From Fremontodendron californicum (taxonomy: Eukaryota > Streptophyta > Magnoliopsida > Malvales > Malvaceae): DNA of 64,000 bases. Shown one piece after another: positions 1 through 11,330 of this stretch. A program made the position numbers and the translations under genes. Position 1 is the first letter of the stretch. Each line of letters opens with the position of its first letter. The notes beneath the pieces are model-generated. The model ran no database searches. It was not told the DNA's origin and saw only the letters and a list, made by a program, of their open reading frames with translations. Location of the stretch: positions 9,806,001-9,870,000 of the forward strand of contig JAULJL010000039.1 of NCBI GenBank assembly GCA_030761205.1. Reading direction: 5' to 3'.

Positions 1-2889
1 TGTGGAATTTGTGAAATCATGGGACACCCCACTTCTGAATGTCCAAACATTCCCATTCTTAAAGAAGCGTTGCATGATCAAGTAAATTCCATAAACACAT
101 TTAAAAAGCCTTTTGCTTTTTCTTACTCTGAAACGTATAACCCTGAATGGAGAAATCATCCCAACTTCAGTTGGCGGAATAATAATCATGTTCAGGTACC
201 ACAATCTCAAAAGCTGGGCAACACTTTTTCCTATCAACCTTCACGTGTACAAACCTTGGAAGAGACATTGCAAGCATTCATGCAAACACAAGCAAATGTG
301 TATAACCAAACTTCACAGGACATCAATGAGATCAAAAACACCTTGTCCACATTGACAGCTTCATTACGCACTCAAGAAAAAGGTAAGTTTCCTGCTCAAC
401 CTCAGCCTAACCCTTCTACTCAATGTCTTGTTTCTTGCTCCAATGAAACTCAACAGGAAAATGCCAGTTCTATCACAACTCTTCGAAGTGGAAAGGCAAT
501 TGACAAAAACATTCCATCAAAAGACCAAGATCCTCCTTCCCCTCCTAAAAGTAATGGTAAGGATGATGGTAAGTCTGAACTTCTTGAAAATTTGGACAAA
601 GAAAAAGGTATGCATCCTGCTCCTTTTCCTCAAAGGTTGCAAACAATAAAGAATTTGAATCAAAATGCAGAAATTTATGAACTTTTCAAACAAGTTAAGA
701 TTAACATTCCTTTATTGGATGCAATCAAACAAGTTCCATCTTATGCTAAATTTTTGAAGGACATGTGCACAGTTAAAAGGAAACATAATGTACAAAAGAA
801 AGCATTTCTGACGGAAAGTGTGAGCTCAATCATTCAGCACCTTACTCCACCAAAATTCAAAGATCCTGGATATCCAACAATCTCATGCATCATTGGAAAC
901 ACTAGAATAGAACGTGCATTGCTTGATCTTGGTGCTAGTGTTAATCTTTTGCCTTTTTCTGTTTATCAACAGTTAGGTTTAGGTGAACTCAAGGAAACAC
1001 CTGTTACACTTCAACTAGCTGATCGTTCTGTAAAAATTCCTCGAGGGATAGTTGAAGATGTTTTGGTTCAAATTGATAATTTTTACTTCCCTGTTGATTT
1101 TATTGTTTTGGACACACATCCTGTTTCAAATCCAAATGTTCAAATTCCTGTTATATTAGGTCGTCCATTTCTTGCAACTTCTAATGCTCTGATAAATTGC
1201 AGGAATGGTATTTTGAACATTTCTTTTGGAAATATGACTTTAGAATTAAATGTGTTCAACATTTGCAAGCAACCTGGTGATGATTCAGAAGTACATGAAG
1301 TGGATTTCATTGAAGAACTTGTTCATGAACATCTCACCACTACCACATTCCATGATCCTTTAGAAGCTTATTTAATTGAATGTGAGTTTGATAATGCTTC
1401 AGAAATTTCACACACTGATTCTTTGTTAAATTCTTTTCAGGATAAGCATTGTTGGAAACAAAAGTTTGAGGAACTTCCATCACTCACAAATGTCACTGTA
1501 CCATCAACTATTGAACCACCCAAGCTGGATTTAAAACCATTGCCATCCGAGCTAAAATATTCCTTTTTGGGTGAGAATGAAACTTTTCCAGTCATAATTT
1601 CTTCACATCTTGATGAACTACAAGAAGGAAAATTTCCTTCTCAATGGAGCCCCCAAGATAAAAGGAAGTTTCTGAATGAGGTAAAGAAGTTCTATTGGGA
1701 TGACCCTTACTTGTTCAAATATTGTCCTGATCAGATTTTTCGAAGATGCATTCCCGACAATGAGGTAAGTAGTGTAATTAAGTTTTGTCATTCTGAGGCA
1801 TGTGGTGGTCATTTTTCATCAAAGAAAACTGCTGCAAAAATTTTACAGTGTGGATTTTACTGGCCAACTTTATTCAAAGATGCACATAATTTTTGCAAGT
1901 CATGTGAAAGTTGTCAAAAATTAGGTTCCATTTCGAAAAGAAACATGATGCCTTTGAACCCAATTCTTGTAATTGAAATTTTTGACTGTTGGGGTATTGA
2001 TTTCATGGGACCATTTCCACCATCTTTTGGTTTCTTATACATTTTAGTTGCAATAGATTATGTTTCAAAGTGGATAGAGGCAATTCCATGTCGAAATAAT
2101 GATCACAAAACAGTGATTAAATTTTTAAAAGAAAATATTTTGAGTCGATTTGGAATTCCTCGATCTATCATAAGTGATGGGGGAACACATTTTTGCAACA
2201 AGGTTTTTGAAACATTAATGAAGAAATATGCCATTACACACAAAGTTGCAACCCCTTATCACCCGCAGACAAATGGACAGGTAGAATTAGCAAATAGGGA
2301 GATTAAACAAATTTTGGAAAAGACGGTTAATCCAAATCGCAAAGATTGGTCCCTTAGACTTAACGATGCATTATGGGCCTATCGAACAGCTTTTAAAACA
2401 GCATTGGGCATGTCTCCTTATAGGCTAGTTTATGGAAAACCTTGTCATTTACCTGTGGAACTTGAGCATAAAGCATATTGGGCCATTAAAATGTTCAACT
2501 CAAACCTTGATGACGCTTCTAATTTACGGAAATTACAAATAAATGAACTTGAGGAACTCAGAAATGATGCATATGAGAATTCTAAAATTCATAAAGAAAG
2601 AACTAAAGCCTTTCATGACAAGTTAATTTCAAGAAAAATATTTGATGTTGGGCAAAAAGTTCTACTTTATAATTCTAGACTTCACATATTTCCTGGTAAG
2701 TTGAGATCAAGATGGACTGGCCCATTTGTGGTTAAGCATGTGTATCATTATGGAGCAGTTGACATTGAGAATCCTCAAAATGGTAACGTATTCAAGGTAA
2801 ATGGACAAAGACTCAAACTCTTTTTGGAAAATCATGTTACTCAAGAAGAGGTTGTTTTTCTTTCTGATCCTTGTTTTGAAAATAACTAG
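1..2889 (+). CDS. Gag-protease-integrase polyprotein lacking RT/RNase H (5' partial)
   Basis: The frame is open from base 1 to a TAG at 2887-2889, about 962 codons, and is cut by the window edge. A CCHC zinc knuckle (C-X2-C-X4-H-X4-C) is encoded at 1-42, marking the end of Gag. The aspartic protease has D-L-G-A-S near 924-938 and I-L-G-R-P near 1153-1167. Integrase follows: a zinc-binding HH-CC (His codons near 1790 and 1812, C-X2-C near 1903-1914), then catalytic Asp at 1999-2001, Asp at 2176-2178 and Glu at 2284-2286 (D35E spacing). A GPF-type C-terminal module lies near 2716-2820. A full Athila polyprotein carries RT and RNase H between protease and integrase. Here the frame passes from the protease-RT linker to the integrase N-terminus near 1630, so RT and RNase H are deleted in frame. 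No stop or frameshift is present, unlike every other retrotransposon gene in the window. Confidence 0.85.
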   Translation, partial: CGICEIMGHPTSECPNIPILKEALHDQVNSINTFKKPFAFSYSETYNPEWRNHPNFSWRNNNHVQVPQSQKLGNTFSYQPSRVQTLEETLQAFMQTQANVYNQTSQDINEIKNTLSTLTASLRTQEKGKFPAQPQPNPSTQCLVSCSNETQQENASSITTLRSGKAIDKNIPSKDQDPPSPPKSNGKDDGKSELLENLDKEKGMHPAPFPQRLQTIKNLNQNAEIYELFKQVKINIPLLDAIKQVPSYAKFLKDMCTVKRKHNVQKKAFLTESVSSIIQHLTPPKFKDPGYPTISCIIGNTRIERALLDLGASVNLLPFSVYQQLGLGELKETPVTLQLADRSVKIPRGIVEDVLVQIDNFYFPVDFIVLDTHPVSNPNVQIPVILGRPFLATSNALINCRNGILNISFGNMTLELNVFNICKQPGDDSEVHEVDFIEELVHEHLTTTTFHDPLEAYLIECEFDNASEISHTDSLLNSFQDKHCWKQKFEELPSLTNVTVPSTIEPPKLDLKPLPSELKYSFLGENETFPVIISSHLDELQEGKFPSQWSPQDKRKFLNEVKKFYWDDPYLFKYCPDQIFRRCIPDNEVSSVIKFCHSEACGGHFSSKKTAAKILQCGFYWPTLFKDAHNFCKSCESCQKLGSISKRNMMPLNPILVIEIFDCWGIDFMGPFPPSFGFLYILVAIDYVSKWIEAIPCRNNDHKTVIKFLKENILSRFGIPRSIISDGGTHFCNKVFETLMKKYAITHKVATPYHPQTNGQVELANREIKQILEKTVNPNRKDWSLRLNDALWAYRTAFKTALGMSPYRLVYGKPCHLPVELEHKAYWAIKMFNSNLDDASNLRKLQINELEELRNDAYENSKIHKERTKAFHDKLISRKIFDVGQKVLLYNSRLHIFPGKLRSRWTGPFVVKHVYHYGAVDIENPQNGNVFKVNGQRLKLFLENHVTQEEVVFLSDPCFENN

Positions 2890-4752
2890 ATGTAAATATA
2901 ATTTTTACTAATCTTCAAAAAAAAAAAAAAATTGTTGTGTTTTAAGACATTTAGAAGTATTCATTCTGAACAAGGTCTGAGTAAGGGAGACTTGAGACAT
3001 ACCTTGTCAGTTTGATTTTAACCTTTTTATGTTTACTTGTTAATTTTTGTTTAGTATTTTAGGATTATTTAGGTTGCATGAGTTTGTTTTGTTTTGAGTC
3101 TTAGTTGTTCCTATTCTTATGTTATTAGTTCTTTTCTCTTACACATGATTCTTTCATTTGGGTTAATAGACTTACATTGAGGACAATGTAAGAATTAAGT
3201 GTGGGGGGAATGATTTAGGATTTTTTTTATTTTTGTCTACTATTTTTTTATGAGTCTTTATTATTATTATTATTATTATTTTTAGTGTGTTTTAGTTCCT
3301 TTTTAATACAATGATGAGATATGAATTGCATAAGTCTAAAACAGATTTATTAGTGAGAAGATTTTCATGAGAATTGAGCTTGATGTCAACCTTTTTATGA
3401 GCCAATGTTAATATGATATGTTGATTGAGAAAGAAGCATGTTTAGACTTAATCTGACTTGTATAATCATCCTTGTGAGTTTTTGAGCCTATAATGATTGA
3501 TGCATTATACAAATCAATCTAATTTCTTTCTTGAGTGCTCTTATGATTACATTATTCTCTAGAACTTGCTTTAAACCGTTTGAGACTATATTGATACATG
3601 TGACAACATGAATATGATAGAGGCATTAGGATTATAACCAGAGCCAAACAGCCATCCATTATTAATGTTCTAAGAGAACACCCCCACTAGTGAGCCAATT
3701 TGAGCCTACATTAAATATGCTGTTTTATTGGTAACCACAACTTACACCTAGCCTAAATATACTTATATCCTTACCCTTGTTCTAAAGATGGATTATATAT
3801 TTTGAGACATATTGCAAAAAACAAGGGATATTTTTAGTTGAAAATTTGGGTTAGAAACAAAAGATAAGTGTGGGGGAAGAAAAGAAAAGAAAAAGTCAAG
3901 AGAAAAAGAAAGGGATCATTGTTAAATACATTCCCATATTCAAAAAAAAAAAAAATCTTCTCTTGAACTTCTAGTTAAAGTAAAGAAAAAGATGTTACAA
4001 AGTTGGTTAGAATGAAGCAAAGGCTCAACATGAATATTTAGCCTATGTGACTATGTACTTGTAAAGAGTTTTGAGAAGTTTCTTTGTATGATCTTATTAT
4101 GTCTCTAAACTTTATGAACTCTTTGGAACCTTTGTGATATCTTTATCCTTTTGTTCTTCAACCACATTACAAACCCCTTGGCCCTATTACAACCTTGATT
4201 AAAGACCTCTTGATTTATGAAGTTGCATGATCTTTTAGTGGAGAATAGGTGGACAAGCAAGCATATGGTAGAACTATTTTCATGAGATTGATTGAGTGTA
4301 AACACTTTACCACTACTTTAAAGAGTGAAAATCATGAGAGTATCCCATGTGAGAGGTTGAAATTAAGTTGAATATGCACTATTTTGATTGAAATATGTTA
4401 TGTTAATATTGGCTTAACTCATTTATTTACATTCAAGCATGATTTTTTGTGAAATTCTTCGAGCTATTGATTAGTTTACAAGACTTGTTCAAAGATTGTC
4501 TCTAATTTATATTGAAAGGATTAGGAGTAAATATTTTTAGTGTATGTAGTTTACTTATATTTTAGTTTTTCAATGTTTGTGGGTATCGTTCTAGCAAACC
4601 CTCACGAGACTAAACTCGTCCACTAGGGACACCTAGGGGTTTAAAGGCTTGTGTCACATGCTAAGTGCCACCGTGATTTCCTACGAAATTGGATTAGATT
4701 AGATTTTCTTATTTTATTTTTATTGAGTCGTTGCTAGGGACTAGCAACAATC
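2890..4752 (+). other. Athila-type 3' non-coding region, no env-like ORF
   Basis: About 1.9 kb between the integrase stop and the polypurine tract holds no long open frame. Some Athila relatives carry an env-like gene here, but none is recognisable. The region is AT-rich, with an ATT microsatellite at 3258-3282 and two extra copies of the polypurine motif TAAGTGTGGGGG, at 3196-3208 and 3865-3876. Confidence 0.6.
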
Positions 4753-4764
4753 TAAGTGTGGGGG
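4753..4764 (+). promoter_or_regulatory. Polypurine tract of the Athila-type element
   Basis: The motif TCTAAGTGTGGGGG abuts the LTR start TGTGATAACTCG. It would prime plus-strand DNA synthesis during reverse transcription. It is the third copy of the same motif in the 3' region and the only one next to an LTR. Confidence 0.7.
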
Positions 4765-6235
4765 TGTGATAACTCGTATAATTATATAGTTTTTAGTTAT
4801 GTTTTATTATTGTTTTGTGTCAAATACGAGTTATTATTGCTTAGTCTAATTGTGTTTATGATCTTTTATATTTTTATGTAATTTGGTGTTTTTCACAAGT
4901 TTCTTTGAGTGATTTCAGATTACTAGAATTAAGGGCAAATCCAGTTCAGTTCCAGTTCCGACACCTTTTGCCATATCAGCTATATCTCGAGTTTCACTGA
5001 AGAAATAAGGCTGAAATTTGTAGCCGTGCAAAGCTAAGAGGCATATCTATCTTTTTCATGTTTTACACTTCTTAAAACGGAGTCGTTTTCCCTAGCGAAA
5101 TCGACCATCAAGTTGGCTGATGTGCAATGACGTCTGTGCTGATCTGTTTTCGTATTTTGCCCATATCTTCTTATCCACATCAGCAAATGAGCTGATTCCA
5201 ACGGCTATGGATCCGTAACTGATAGGGGTATATTTTTCTAGAAGACAATTTTATCAGATCGAGCCTCCAACATTGACAAAATCGACCATCAAGCTGGCTG
5301 ATCAGAATTGTCATACAATATGACGAAAATTGTTAGAAAAATGCACCCACCTATTATACCTACCTTTGAAATTTATAAAGCTTGTCTCTTGTCATTTAGC
5401 TCTCCAAAATGTGTATAAATAGAGGGCCTTGGATGAGTATTGGGATACATTATAGATTGGTAGGATATTAGCCATTGTAATAAAATTCTCTAAGTTTTCT
5501 TCTTTTTTCCTTTCTCTAGTTTTCTTTTTCTTTATTTACTTATGCTTCTTACATCTCTTTTCATTTTTAGTATGTGTTGCTAATCATATTGTTGAGGTGA
5601 TGAGGTGAAGCTCTTGGTAAATGCTAAGGTTAGTCTCTTAAACATGAGCTAAAATGAATTATCATTTATAAACACTAGTATAGATAATATTTTCTTTTGG
5701 TTTAAAATCATACTTGCAAAGTAGGGATCTTGATTCATTATTGACAAGGAAAATGGCACAGTAAATGCTTGGTTTCATAACCTTGATTTGTTGTAGACAT
5801 ATACCTTGGCATAAGGAATGCTTGGACTCTTTTTATGAGTTTTGAGGATACCAAATGAACATAATATCATATGCTATGGACGTTGGACAATTTGGACTGA
5901 ATTGCTAAACCTTCCGATTGGAACCTCCTTTATGTGTGGATTTCAATTGTGTAATAAAACAAGATTAATCTTAGCATAACACCAAGAGTGGATTCTCTAA
6001 CCTCAACATCTTTTCTTATTGTTCTTTTTATATCTTGTTTAATTTCTTTTATATTTTGTTTATTTTGTTCTCTAATATCTTGTTTATCTTATTTTGTTGT
6101 TGATTCCCTAATATCTTGTTTACTTTCTTTGTCTTATATATTTATAAACTTATACTTACTAATACGCTTCCCTGTGGTTCGACCTCGAACACCCGAGAAT
6201 TTATTACTTGAACACAACCTGCACTTGGGTTTACA
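4765..6235 (+). repeat. Athila-type 3' LTR
   Basis: The LTR runs from TGTGATAACTCG (4765; the TG at 4767 is an alternative start) to ...GGGTTTACA (6235), about 1.47 kb. The left end is fixed by the adjoining polypurine tract. The right end is fixed by the start of homology to the Tat/Ogre leader (compare 6245 onward with the reverse complement of about 22055-21690). The 5' LTR is not in the window, so divergence cannot be measured. A TATA box sits near the middle. Confidence 0.75.
5414..5421 (+). promoter_or_regulatory. TATA box in Athila-type LTR
   Basis: TATAAATAG lies in GTGTATAAATAGAGGG, the expected U3 core promoter. Transcription would start roughly 30 bases downstream, near 5445. An AATAAA motif follows at about 5479 and may act as the polyadenylation signal. 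Confidence 0.55.
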
Positions 6236-6744
6236 ACTCTTAATTGAGTCTCCATCAATTTTGTAACAACACTTTAAAGTAGATAGGCGAATTATGGACT
6301 TGTCTTGGGCAGTGATCTTTTTATTTTATCTTTGATGTATTTAGTCCAGGAAATCAATGAAAGACCGTTCGGTTGGAATTATCCATGGGCCAATACTTTC
6401 AAATGCATCCATATTTTTTTATATATTTTGTTTGTTCATTCGTACATTTGTTCATAGTTATAATCATTCATTTTTTATGATTATTCATTCATATACTTAG
6501 CCACTTATTTATTCATTTTACTTGTTCATTCATTTATTCTTTCATATTCATATACTTAGTCATTTATTTATTCATTTTATTGGTTCATTTATATTTAGTC
6601 ATTCATTCATTTTTAATAAAATATAAAAAAATGTGTCAATAAATTTAGATCCATGGTTTTTTAAAACTTAAGGTAAAATAAGGCGCACTCCAAAAGAAAA
6701 TCGATTTCCGACACTGCTACAACCCTAGATCTCAAGCTAGGATC

Positions 6745-6812
6745 ATGGAGAATGATCATCTTGCTCGTATTGAGAGGATGGAATGGGTTCAAAGGGAACT
6801 ACAGGAACAACT
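6745..6812 (+). pseudogene. gag 5' end of element B, interrupted after 22 codons
   Basis: ATG at 6745 matches the gag start of A (ATG at 21567 on the minus strand) and of C (ATG at 44916). The frame runs 22 codons plus two bases, then is interrupted by element A. It continues in phase at 29983, after the duplicated CAACT. The N-terminal part is charged and helical in character. The product cannot be made from this copy. Confidence 0.75.
6808..6812. repeat. Target-site duplication of element A, left copy
   Basis: CAACT immediately precedes the LTR terminus TGTCGCAAC. An identical CAACT follows the other LTR terminus at 29978-29982. Five bp is the usual duplication size for Ty3/gypsy integrase. 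Confidence 0.85.
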
Positions 6813-7579
6813 TGTCGCAACTTAAAAAATAACGAGTCTCATCGCAAGACTTTATTATTCGTTAAGCGTGACATTAAAAAAAACCGAGGAAAAGTTTACT
6901 TAATTCCTCTAGATAAATGAAGGTTTTGAAAATGACCTTGAAAAATACATGGAGTTGCCACCAATCTTTTTTAGCAAGGTGTGATCGGCCACCTATTAAA
7001 ACCGGTTTTATAAAATATTTAAAAAATTAATTAAAACATTTTAAAAACCAATTTCAAGTCTGCGTTTTAAACCAAAGAAATCAAAGAAATGGGTTCGGGA
7101 CTCGATTACGTATGGGGAAGGATTAGCACCCCCAAAACGCCCGTATAAAATGGTACCTTATTAATCGTGTGTTATCTCAAATCTCGGTATAAAGTTGGTT
7201 TTGAATTTAGTATTTCAAGTTAATTCCCAATTTAAAGAAAAATAATTCCATTTTTAATTGAAAATGATCCGGAATTTATAAATTCAAAATTTTTTCTATA
7301 TTCCCCAACAAACGTGGCAAAATATAGAAACTTTTATTAATTTTGGAAACTTTCCGAATCATTCTCCTTTTAAAGAAGATATTCCGTTATTAATAATAAT
7401 TGATGATATCCTTCCCAGCAAACCCGGCAGAGAACTCATGAATTATTTTAACCCGGGAATATCTTTATTTTATTGAAAATCATTACCTTTTTGAAATCAT
7501 TTAAAAGAAATGAATATGTATATGCATGACATAAATAAAATGACATAGCAAAGTCTAAATAATATAATGCAATCCTAAA

Positions 7580-7815
7580 TGATATGATATAATTGAAATG
7601 TCTTAGTATATTCTAAATGAAATGAAATATTCTAAGTTATATGATATATCCTAAGTGAAATGAAATATCCTAAGTCACATGATATATTCTAAATGAAATG
7701 AAATATCCTAAATGACATAATATATCCTAAATGAAATGAAATAACCTAAGTAACATAATATATTCTACATGAAATGAAATGACCTAAGTAACATAATATA
7801 TTCTATATGAAATGA
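7580..7815. repeat. AT-rich tandem units in element A 3' LTR
   Basis: Units of roughly 36-40 bp built on TAAATGAAATGAAATATCC and an ACATAATATATT-type half recur about six times with point changes. The same block is present at about 25590-25815 in the other LTR. Confidence 0.7.
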
Positions 7816-10689
7816 AATAATTTAAATGACATGGCAAATATGAATGATATGGCATATAATTTAAATGACATGAAATATAGAATAATGCTATCATATAATA
7901 TGCGTGAAAATAAAAATAAAAATAATAATGCATGAACATAGTATATGCTAAATAATATAAAAATAACTAAATAAAAAGCATAGGATATCATGAAATATTC
8001 AAAACCATATAACATCAACAAACAAAAAAAAAATCAAAATAATAACAATACCATAGGAATTATTATAGCAAAAATCACATATTATACAAAATGCATGAAT
8101 ATGGAAAATGCAATGCATGAAATGTATTTTTTTCCTTTAATTAAGGAAATCCGTATATCTAAAAAGATATCCGGCTATCTTAGGAAAATATGTCAAATTA
8201 AATATTCTAAAACCAAAATACTTTGGGATTGTTTGAAAACAATTTTGAAAGGTTTAGATTAAAAATAAAAACTAGGTTAAACCCTTTTTTAAATGGCTCT
8301 AATTTCCGTAGTTTAAAAATCCGAACTTGACTACCCTTAACCCGAGACTTAAAACAAATCATTTTTAGAGTTTAAAAAGGCTTATAAACTACCCTAAGTC
8401 AGTAGCTAACCTTCCTAATCAGCCCCCTCTAAGTAACTTAACCAAAACAGAAAAATGATTTTTCTTTAAATTCAATTCTGACTCTACTGTACAGTTTTAA
8501 GCCACGAGTTTTTACCCTATTTTTAAAAATTCAAAAAATTCTGAAAACAATACTGGAGACTTAGGACATGTAAAACTACATGGGAAAAAATTGATTTAAT
8601 TTTCTGATTAAATATGAACTCCCATAAAAATCGAAAAAGTACGAGTACTGGGTGAAAAAAATTGTTTTACCAAAATACATTTTTGCCTTCGATAAAATCA
8701 TTTAAAAATCAAAGTAAAAATATTTAAGACTCACAAAATGACTCAAAAACTGTAGCTAGGACTTTTTCAAAGTTAGATAAAAATTGGCTAAGTAAAAAAA
8801 AATCACAAAGGTAGAATAATCAATTTGACAAACTTTAATTTTCCACAAGTGTGCTCAAGAGAGCATGACTTTAAACCATTAATTGGCCTAAGTCATTAAT
8901 CAAGTGGTATGAACATGTAATGCATGAAAAATTACAGCAAATATGATGCATGAAATGCATGAGTTTAAACCTAAATCTCATGAAAAAATGCATGGCATCC
9001 ATATAGTGACCTAGACCTAAATGAACTTGCATGGCATTTAATGCAACATAGGTTTAAAATGCATGAACATGCATGGCAAATAAACCAAACCTAATAACTA
9101 AAATATGCATGGCATTTTCACAAACACAAAGCATGCTTAAACCAAAAACTCAACCAAATATCATGCAAATGCTAACCTATCAACTAACATGGCAAGAATG
9201 CACATTCAATGCTAGAATTCAATGAGTGGCCGAATGGCCTATGGTTCCTAACAAGCATGGCATTTTCACAAACACTTGGTATACTAACATGCTAAACTAA
9301 ATCAAATGTCATGAAAATGCAAAACCTACCAACTAGCATGGCAAAATTGCAACACACAATGCAAAACACATGGAGTAGCCGAATGGCCTCAAGCCCCAAC
9401 AAGCATGGCATTTTCACAAACACTTGATATACTAACATGTTCAACTAAAATATAACACTCAAAACATGCAAACACAAAGTAGAAATACTAAAACCAAACA
9501 AGCATTTTCACAAACACTTGATATACTAACATGCTCAACTAAAATATAACACTCAAAACATGCAAACACCACACAAGCATTTTCACAAACACTTGATATA
9601 CTAAATATAAAACATCAACAAATTTAAACATTATGAAAACAGAAAATTAAAAATGCAAGAACATGATATTTAAATCACAAATGGCAACAAACAAAACAAC
9701 CAAATTAAAATATGATTAAGTATGAAGTAGAATAACACTTAAAACATCAAGATTAAAGAAAATAACAATAATAACATGATAAAATAAACAAAACAGCAAC
9801 CTTAATAAAAAATGTAGGACATTCGGCCATGGTGAGAAAAATGTAAAAAAAATTGTAAAAAATATTTAAGAAAGAAAAGAAGAAAGAACTTAAGAAGAAC
9901 AATAAAAAAACATTTATTTAAAAAGGAAACTGACCAAATAGTAATCAAAATAGCAACAAGAATGGAAAATCAAGAAAGTGCAAGAGTTGGTGCTCAAGAG
10001 CAACCTCAAGAAGCTATATTTCAAGCTTTATCTCTTCAAACTTTCCTTTCTTTTTGCTTTCCCTAGGAGAGAAAAACTAAGAAAAACTAAGAGAAATCAG
10101 CAAAATGAAAGTCTGAAAAATGAAATTCTGAACCCCCTCTATGTCAAGGCCGAATGCCCCTCTCTCTCCTCCAAAAATGTTGTCATTTTTTCCCAACCAA
10201 TTTTCCATCAAATGGCTAATAATTCAAGGTGAAAAATCATGAAATTACCACCCTTAGATTAGCATGGCAGCTGTCCATAATTATAGCTATTCAAGAATAA
10301 TGTTGACACTCTCCCTTGGCCTATGTGGCTTAATCACAATGGCTTGATTAAAAAGAATCTCTAACTAACTCTTAATTCTTGGCCATTTGATTGAAAAATC
10401 AGAAGCTTCCTCTTTCCTTTGGGCCTTGGTAGGCCAGCACTTCTCTTTTCCAGCCCAAGTCTGATTTTTTGAAAGGCCAAAAGAAGCCCTTTTCGATTGC
10501 TTGGATGAAATGACCGTTTTGCCCCTCGGATGCAAATAAATGTCAAACGGACTCCAAATTCAATTTTATTCTTTTAATACTTTCAAAATAATAAAATATT
10601 GATTTCTGGAAGTTTTCAAAATTTATCGAGTCCGTTTGCTATTTATTTGGATTTTTTCTTCCAAAAATGCCCTTTTATGCCCCTACATT

Positions 10690-11330
10690 TTACCATTTTT
10701 AAAACGAGCTCCAAATCAAGATTTTTCTTCACCAATATCTTCCAAATAATTTAAAAGTGTGATCTGGAAGTTTTCATAATTTTTGGAGCTCATTTGGTAT
10801 TTTTTTCAGGATTTATCTGCTTGAATTACTGCATAGGGGCTCAGGATTTGGCCATTTTGTAAATGAACTCCGAATCAAGATTTTATTTCACCATTATCTT
10901 CCAAATAATTTAAAAATGAGATTTGCAAAATTTCAGAATTTTTGGAGTCCATTTGCTATTTTTTCGGGATTTATCTTCTTGAATTATTGCATAGGAAGCC
11001 CGGGATTTGGCCATTTTGCAAATGAACTCCTAATCAAGATTTTCTTTCACCAATCTCTTCCAAATAATTTTAAAATGAGATTTGCAAAATTTTAGAAGAT
11101 TTGGAGTTCATTTGCTATTTTTTTGAGATTTTCCTTTTTGAATTACTACATAAGAGACCTGAGATTTGATCATTTTGCAAACGAACTCCGGATCAAGATT
11201 TTCTTTTGCCAATCTCTTCCAAATGATTTAAGAATGAGATTTTCAAATTTTCAAAATTTTCGGAGTCAATTTGCTATTTTTCCTAAATTTTCCAATTTTG
11301 TCATTTTGCCTCTGAAACCCGGTTTTGCTC
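10690..11330. repeat. ~150-bp tandem units in element A 3' LTR
   Basis: About four diverged copies of a 150-158 bp unit are present. Each includes GATTTGGCCATTTTG, a stretch close to CGAATCAAGATTTTCTTTC and TTTGGAGTCCATTTGCTATT. Counterparts occur at about 28700-29320 in the other LTR of A, about 40590-41110 in the LTR of B and about 55480-56080 in the LTR of C. Confidence 0.7.

Larger units (their letters stand above)
1..6235 (+). mobile_element. Athila-type Ty3/gypsy element, 3' part (internally deleted)
   Basis: This is the 3' part of an LTR retrotransposon whose 5' LTR and start of gag lie left of the window. The order is Gag end, protease, integrase, non-coding tail, polypurine tract, LTR. 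The clade call rests on the protease and integrase sequence style, the AGTGTGGGGG polypurine tract and an LTR beginning TGTGATAACTCG, all typical of Athila elements. RT and RNase H are absent. To the right of the LTR the sequence aligns with the leader of a Tat/Ogre element, so this copy is inserted in element B. The left target-site copy is outside the window, so a target duplication cannot be confirmed. Confidence 0.85.
6236..6812 (+). mobile_element. Element B (Tat/Ogre), left fragment: leader and gag start
   Basis: The fragment aligns with the reverse complement of about 22055-21500 in element A: the same block of TTCATTCATT-type low complexity, the same conserved stretch around the polymerase-like sequence GAAAGACCGTTCGGTTGG, and the same gag start. 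It is bounded on the left by the Athila-type LTR and on the right by element A. The rest of B resumes at 29978. ORF1 and the 5' LTR of B must lie left of the window, beyond the Athila-type element, if they survive. Confidence 0.8.

Noticed and set aside
2890..4752. Possible env-like gene in the Athila-type element
   Set aside because: All frames are closed and no signal peptide or membrane-anchor pattern was seen.
5988..6266. 92-codon hydrophobic open frame across the Athila-type LTR end
   Set aside because: It crosses the LTR boundary and is Ile/Leu/Ser-rich from AT-rich repeats; no family resemblance.
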